A stretch of DNA of 64,000 bases from Granulosicoccus sp963833195 (GTDB lineage: Bacteria; Pseudomonadota; Gammaproteobacteria; Granulosicoccales; Granulosicoccaceae). The notes below the pieces were generated by a model, which made no database searches, had not been told where the DNA came from, and was given only the letters and a program-made list of their open reading frames with translations. The stretch is taken from the NCBI GenBank assembly GCA_963833195.1, contig CAWHXF010000027.1:2108001-2172000 (forward strand), given 5' to 3'. Each line of letters begins with the position of its first letter. The stretch's first letter is position 1. Position numbers and translations under genes: made by a program. Positions 60,971-64,000 of this stretch are shown here, piece after piece.

Positions 60971-61549
60971 TCAGGCCTCGGGCGCGGCGCCGTCCTGGGG
61001 CGCCGTCGGCGCGTCGTCGGCCACGCTGGGCGCGGGCGCCGCGGCGGTGTCGGTGGCCGCCGATGCGGCCGCGGGCTTGTCCTTGGGCTGCAGGCGACCG
61101 CGCTTCGCGGGGGTCACCGGCTCGGTCACGCTGCCGCCGGCCTGTTCGATGGCCGCGCGCGCGCCCTTGGTGACGCGACACCCGGTGACCTTGAACGCGC
61201 CCGAGACCTCGCCCGAGAGTATGATCTTGACGGTCTGCGTGCCGAGCGGCACCACTCCGGCGTCCACCAGGGAAGCGATGTTCACCTCGCCGTCGATGGC
61301 GGCGAGCTCGTGCAGCCTGACCTCCGCGTAGCGCCGGGCCATGCGCGAGGTGAAGCCGAACTTCGGCAACCGGCGCTGGATGGGCATCTGGCCGCCCTCG
61401 AAGCCGACCTTGTGGTAGCCGCCCGAGCGGGCCTTCTGGCCCTTGTGACCGCGCCCGGCCGTCTTGCCGGAGCCGGAACCGATGCCGCGGCCGACGCGGT
61501 GCGCGTCGGGCCGGCTGCCCGGCGCGGGCTTGAGCTGATTGAGGGACAT
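60971..61549 (-). CDS. rplO: 50S ribosomal protein L15 with a C-terminal extension
   Basis: 192 aa. Residues 1-~144 are ordinary L15 (SLNQLKPAPGSRPDAHRVGRGIGSGSGKTAGRGHKGQKAR start, VTKGARAAIEQAGGS end). The remaining ~48 residues (PAKRGRLQPKDK, then Ala/Pro/Asp-rich to APEA) go well beyond the usual 144-150 aa. Codon style does not change, and the frame is open and clean. Confidence 0.97.
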   Translation of the reverse strand: MSLNQLKPAPGSRPDAHRVGRGIGSGSGKTAGRGHKGQKARSGGYHKVGFEGGQMPIQRRLPKFGFTSRMARRYAEVRLHELAAIDGEVNIASLVDAGVVPLGTQTVKIILSGEVSGAFKVTGCRVTKGARAAIEQAGGSVTEPVTPAKRGRLQPKDKPAAASAATDTAAAPAPSVADDAPTAPQDGAAPEA

Positions 61550-61558
61550 GGGTATCGC

Positions 61559-61765
61559 TTACCGAGTGGTCTGGCCGACCGCTTCCTCGACCTGCAGGAG
61601 ATAGTAGGCCTTGTTGATCATGCCCCGGTTCTCGGGGGTGTCGGCGATCTCCACGCTCTGGTGGATGCGCCGGATGCCCAGGCCGCGCACGGACTGCTGG
61701 TGGTTCTTCAGCCGCCCGTGCAGGCTCTTGACGAGCGTGACCTTCAGCGTCTTCGCGTCGCTCAT
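61559..61765 (-). CDS. rpmD: 50S ribosomal protein L30
   Basis: 68 aa: LKVTLVKSLHGRLKNHQQSVRGLGIRRIHQSVEIADTPENRGMINKAYYLLQVEE. Standard spc order; ATG overlaps rpsE's stop by 4 bp. Confidence 0.97.
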   Translation of the reverse strand: MSDAKTLKVTLVKSLHGRLKNHQQSVRGLGIRRIHQSVEIADTPENRGMINKAYYLLQVEEAVGQTTR

Positions 61766-62277
61766 GCCGCCTCCCCGCGCAGCTCCGCCACCGTCTTGCC
61801 GCGCTTGGCCGCGACGGCTTCGGGACTGTGCATGTCCGACAACCCGTTGATGGTCGCGCGCACGACGTTCATGGGGTTGTTGGTGCCGATGATCTTGGCC
61901 AACACGTTCCGCACGCCCACCGCCTCGAACACGGCGCGCATGGCGCCGCCGGCAATGATGCCGGTACCTTCGGAGGCGGGTTGCATGTACACCCGCGCCG
62001 CGCCGTGGCGGCCCTTCAACGCGTACTGCAGCGTGCCGTCGGCGAGGTTCACGCTGCGCATGTCGCGCCGCGCCTTCTCCATCGCCTTCTGGATGGCGAG
62101 CGGCACCTCGCGCGCCTTGCCGTAGCCGAGGCCCACGCGGCCGTTGCCGTCACCGACCACGGTCAGCGCGGTGAAGCCGAACTGCCGGCCACCCTTCACC
62201 ACCTTCGCCACGCGGTTGATGGTGACGAGCTTCTCGATGTAGCCGTCGCTGGACTGGTTGTAGTCGTTCTGGGGCAT
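61762..62277 (-). CDS. rpsE: 30S ribosomal protein S5
   Basis: 171 aa. EKLVTINRVAKVVKGGRQFGFTALTVVGDGNGRVGLGYGKAREVPLAIQKAMEKAR and GVRNVLAKIIGTNNPMNVVRATINGL are diagnostic. Confidence 0.98.
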   Translation of the reverse strand: MPQNDYNQSSDGYIEKLVTINRVAKVVKGGRQFGFTALTVVGDGNGRVGLGYGKAREVPLAIQKAMEKARRDMRSVNLADGTLQYALKGRHGAARVYMQPASEGTGIIAGGAMRAVFEAVGVRNVLAKIIGTNNPMNVVRATINGLSDMHSPEAVAAKRGKTVAELRGEAA

Positions 62278-62310
62278 TCGCTGGAATCCTGGGAGTCGTC
62301 GAAGGCGGGC

Positions 62311-62673
62311 TTAGAAGCGCAGGCCGCCTTCGCGGGCCGCGTCGGCGAGCGCCTTCACGCGCCCGTGGTACTTGAAGCCCGAGCGATCGAAGGCGACGGC
62401 CTCGATGCCGGCCGCCTTCGCCTTCTCGGCGATGACCGTGCCGATGCGCGTGGCCGCGGAGACGTTGCCGCCACCGGAGAGCTCCGCGCGCAGGTCCTTG
62501 GACACCGACGAGGCGGACGCCAGCACGCGCGAGCCGTCGGCGTCGATGATCTGCGCGTAGATGTGGCGCGGCGTGCGGTGCACGGCCAGACGCGGCACGG
62601 CGAGCTGCTTGATCTTGGCGCGGGTGCGCTTCGAGCGGCGCAGGCGCGTGGTCTTCTTGTCGGAGCTGCTCAC
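62311..62673 (-). CDS. rplR: 50S ribosomal protein L18
   Basis: 120 aa. LAVHRTPRHIYAQIIDADGSRVLASAS and the C-terminal AFDRSGFKYHGRVKALADAAREGGLRF are the L18 signature. Overlaps rplF's stop by 4 bp. Confidence 0.98.
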   Translation of the reverse strand: MSSSDKKTTRLRRSKRTRAKIKQLAVPRLAVHRTPRHIYAQIIDADGSRVLASASSVSKDLRAELSGGGNVSAATRIGTVIAEKAKAAGIEAVAFDRSGFKYHGRVKALADAAREGGLRF

Positions 62674-63203
62674 TTCTTCTTCGCTTCCTTCATGACGACG
62701 TGCTCGCCGGCATAGCGCACGCCCTTGCCCTTGTAGGGCTCCGGCGGCCGGTAGGCACGGATGTCGGCGGCCACCTGGCCGACGACCTGCTTGTCCACGC
62801 CCGAGACGACGACTTCGGTCTGCGTGGGCGTGGCGACGGTGACGCCCGCGGGGACTTCGTGCACGACCGGATGCGAGAACCCCAGCGTGAGGTTCAGCTT
62901 CTGGCCCTGCGCCTGCGCGCGGTAGCCGACGCCGCGCAGCTCGAGCTTCTTCTCGAACCCCGTGGCGACGCCGGTGACGAGATTCGCCACGAGCGAGCGC
63001 ATGGTGCCCGCCAGCGCCACGGCCTGCTGGTCCTGATTCTTCGTGACCACGCCGAGCGCCGCGTCGTCGCGGTTCAGCGTGATCGCCTCCGGCAGCACGA
63101 GCTCGCGCTGCCCCTTCGGGCCCTTGGCGCGGACGGTCTGGCCGTCGATCGTGACCTCGACGCCCTTGGGCACCTCGATCGGCTGTTTGGCGACGCGTGA
63201 CAT
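62670..63203 (-). CDS. rplF: 50S ribosomal protein L6
   Basis: 177 aa. SRVAKQPIEVPKGVEVTIDGQTVRAKGPKG start and the C-terminal RPPEPYKGKGVRYAGEHVVMKEAKKK, the classic L6 tail. Confidence 0.98.
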   Translation of the reverse strand: MSRVAKQPIEVPKGVEVTIDGQTVRAKGPKGQRELVLPEAITLNRDDAALGVVTKNQDQQAVALAGTMRSLVANLVTGVATGFEKKLELRGVGYRAQAQGQKLNLTLGFSHPVVHEVPAGVTVATPTQTEVVVSGVDKQVVGQVAADIRAYRPPEPYKGKGVRYAGEHVVMKEAKKK

Positions 63204-63231
63204 GTTGCGTTGGTTTCCGTTCGGTGGTGCG

Positions 63232-63627
63232 TCAGCTGACGGTGCAGAGCAGCTCGCCGCCGTGGCCTTCGGCCGCGGCGCGCGTGCCGGTCATGACGCC
63301 GTGCGACGTGGAGACGATCGAGATGCCGAGCCCGCCGAGCACGAGCGGCATGCCGTCGCGCGCGACGTAGCTGCGCAGGCCCGGGCGGCTGACGCGCTTG
63401 ATCTTCTCGATGACGGGCTTGCCGTCGAAGTACTTCAGCGTGACGGTCAGGGTCGGCTTGCCCTCGACCTCGCCCGTCGTGTGCGACTGGATGTAGCCCT
63501 CGTCGCGCAGGACGTCCGCGATGCTGGACTTCACCTTGGATGCCGGCATGGAGACGGACACCTTCTTCGCCTGCTGACCGTTCCTGATGCGGGTCAGCAT
63601 GTCGGCGATGGGATCGGACATGCTCAT
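63232..63627 (-). CDS. rpsH: 30S ribosomal protein S8
   Basis: 131 aa from ATG 63627 (MSMSDPIADMLTRIRNGQ; ATG 63621 also possible). C-terminal GLGISIVSTSHGVMTGTRAA is the S8 motif. 10 bp after rpsN. Confidence 0.98.
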   Translation of the reverse strand: MSMSDPIADMLTRIRNGQQAKKVSVSMPASKVKSSIADVLRDEGYIQSHTTGEVEGKPTLTVTLKYFDGKPVIEKIKRVSRPGLRSYVARDGMPLVLGGLGISIVSTSHGVMTGTRAAAEGHGGELLCTVS

Positions 63628-63637
63628 GACGCGGCCC

Positions 63638-63943
63638 TCACCAGCTCGCCTTGACGAGACCGGGCACGTCACCGCGCATGGCGGCCTCCCGCAGCTTGTT
63701 GCGGCTCAGGCCGAACTTGCGGTAGTAGCCGTGCGGACGGCCCGTGATGCGGCAGCGGTTGCGCTGACGCGCCGGGGAGCTGTCGCGCGGGAGCTTCTGC
63801 AGCGCCGTGACGGCACGCATCTTCTCCTCGAACCCGACCTCCTCGTCCGAGATGGTCGCCTTGAGCTCCTCGCGCTTCGAGCGGTGCCGCTTGACGAGCT
63901 TGGTGCGCTTGGTCTCGCGCGCGATCATCGATTTCTTGGCCAT
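63638..63943 (-). CDS. rpsN: 30S ribosomal protein S14
   Basis: 101 aa, the long zinc-independent form. AKKSMIARETKRTKLVKRHRSKREELKA start; RNRCRITGRPHGYYRKFGLSRNKLREAAMRGDVPGLVKASW end. Confidence 0.98.
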   Translation of the reverse strand: MAKKSMIARETKRTKLVKRHRSKREELKATISDEEVGFEEKMRAVTALQKLPRDSSPARQRNRCRITGRPHGYYRKFGLSRNKLREAAMRGDVPGLVKASW

Positions 63944-63952
63944 GGTCTGGTG

Positions 63953-64000
63953 CTACTGCCGGAACGGAAAGTTGAACTTCTTCAGGAGCGAGCGAGCCTC
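63953..64000 (-). CDS. rplE: 50S ribosomal protein L5, C-terminal end (cut by window edge)
   Basis: The last 15 codons plus a TAG stop: EARSLLKKFNFPFRQ, the L5 C-terminus (family pattern 'xxARxLLxxFxFPFR'). Correct position upstream of rpsN in the spc operon. Confidence 0.85.
   Translation of the reverse strand, partial: EARSLLKKFNFPFRQ

Noticed and set aside
1..64000. rRNA, tRNA, prophage, integrase, toxin-antitoxin or CRISPR loci
   Set aside because: None recognised on either strand; apart from the elements described, the window is dense core-type coding sequence.

Overview
The window is very GC-rich DNA, densely coded, with many GTG starts and many 1-4 bp stop/start overlaps. The order of ribosomal protein genes at the right end, the FlhF/FlhA/MotAB flagellar type, sigma54-like flagellar promoters and a pseudaminic-acid/Maf flagellin glycosylation set all point to a gammaproteobacterium with a (probably polar) glycosylated flagellum. 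I cannot name the genus from the sequence.

Layout. (1) 1-6515, plus strand: two tandem amidohydrolases (the first cut by the window edge), a polysaccharide deacetylase, a GT4 glycosyltransferase, an App1-type phosphatase-like protein, an alpha/beta hydrolase and an FAH-family protein. (2) 6513-8062: two intergenic 268-bp elements (6513-6780 and 7795-8062) flank a gene for an orphan winged-helix-like domain protein. Both elements have perfect terminal inverted repeats enclosing two further hairpin arms. They share architecture and length while almost all paired sequence differs. A lone related end lies at 3213-3243. (3) 8061-24739: flgN-flgA on minus, then on plus a lipoprotein gene, flgBCDEFGHIJKL, two near-identical flagellins, fliD, fliS, a fliT-like gene and a small unknown gene. 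(4) 24792-34408: pseC-pseB on minus; a Maf/DUF115 glycosyltransferase and pseF on plus; a methyltransferase, an FAD oxidoreductase, pseI and pseG on minus. The last three are riddled with frameshifts. (5) 34205-52769, minus strand: one continuous run fliEFGHIJKLMNOPQR-flhB-flhA-flhF-motA-motB. (6) 52895-64000, minus strand: gpsA and an ABC exporter, then the spc/alpha ribosomal operon (rplE, rpsN, rpsH, rplF, rplR, rpsE, rpmD, rplO, secY, rpmJ, rpsM, rpsK, rpsD, rpoA, rplQ), closed by a strong terminator.

How it works together: regions 3-5 encode nearly a complete flagellum (rod, rings, hook, filament, export gate, ATPase complex, switch, stator) plus the enzymes that make pseudaminic acid and attach it to flagellin. 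Missing from the window are fliA, flgM, flhG, the sigma54 activators and pseH. FlhF keeps its locus but has lost the Walker A motif.

The most interesting signals are the covarying 268-bp elements, the Walker-A-less FlhF, the duplicated-domain lipoprotein leading the flgB operon, and the sharply bounded frameshift-rich tract at 31.05-34.42 kb.
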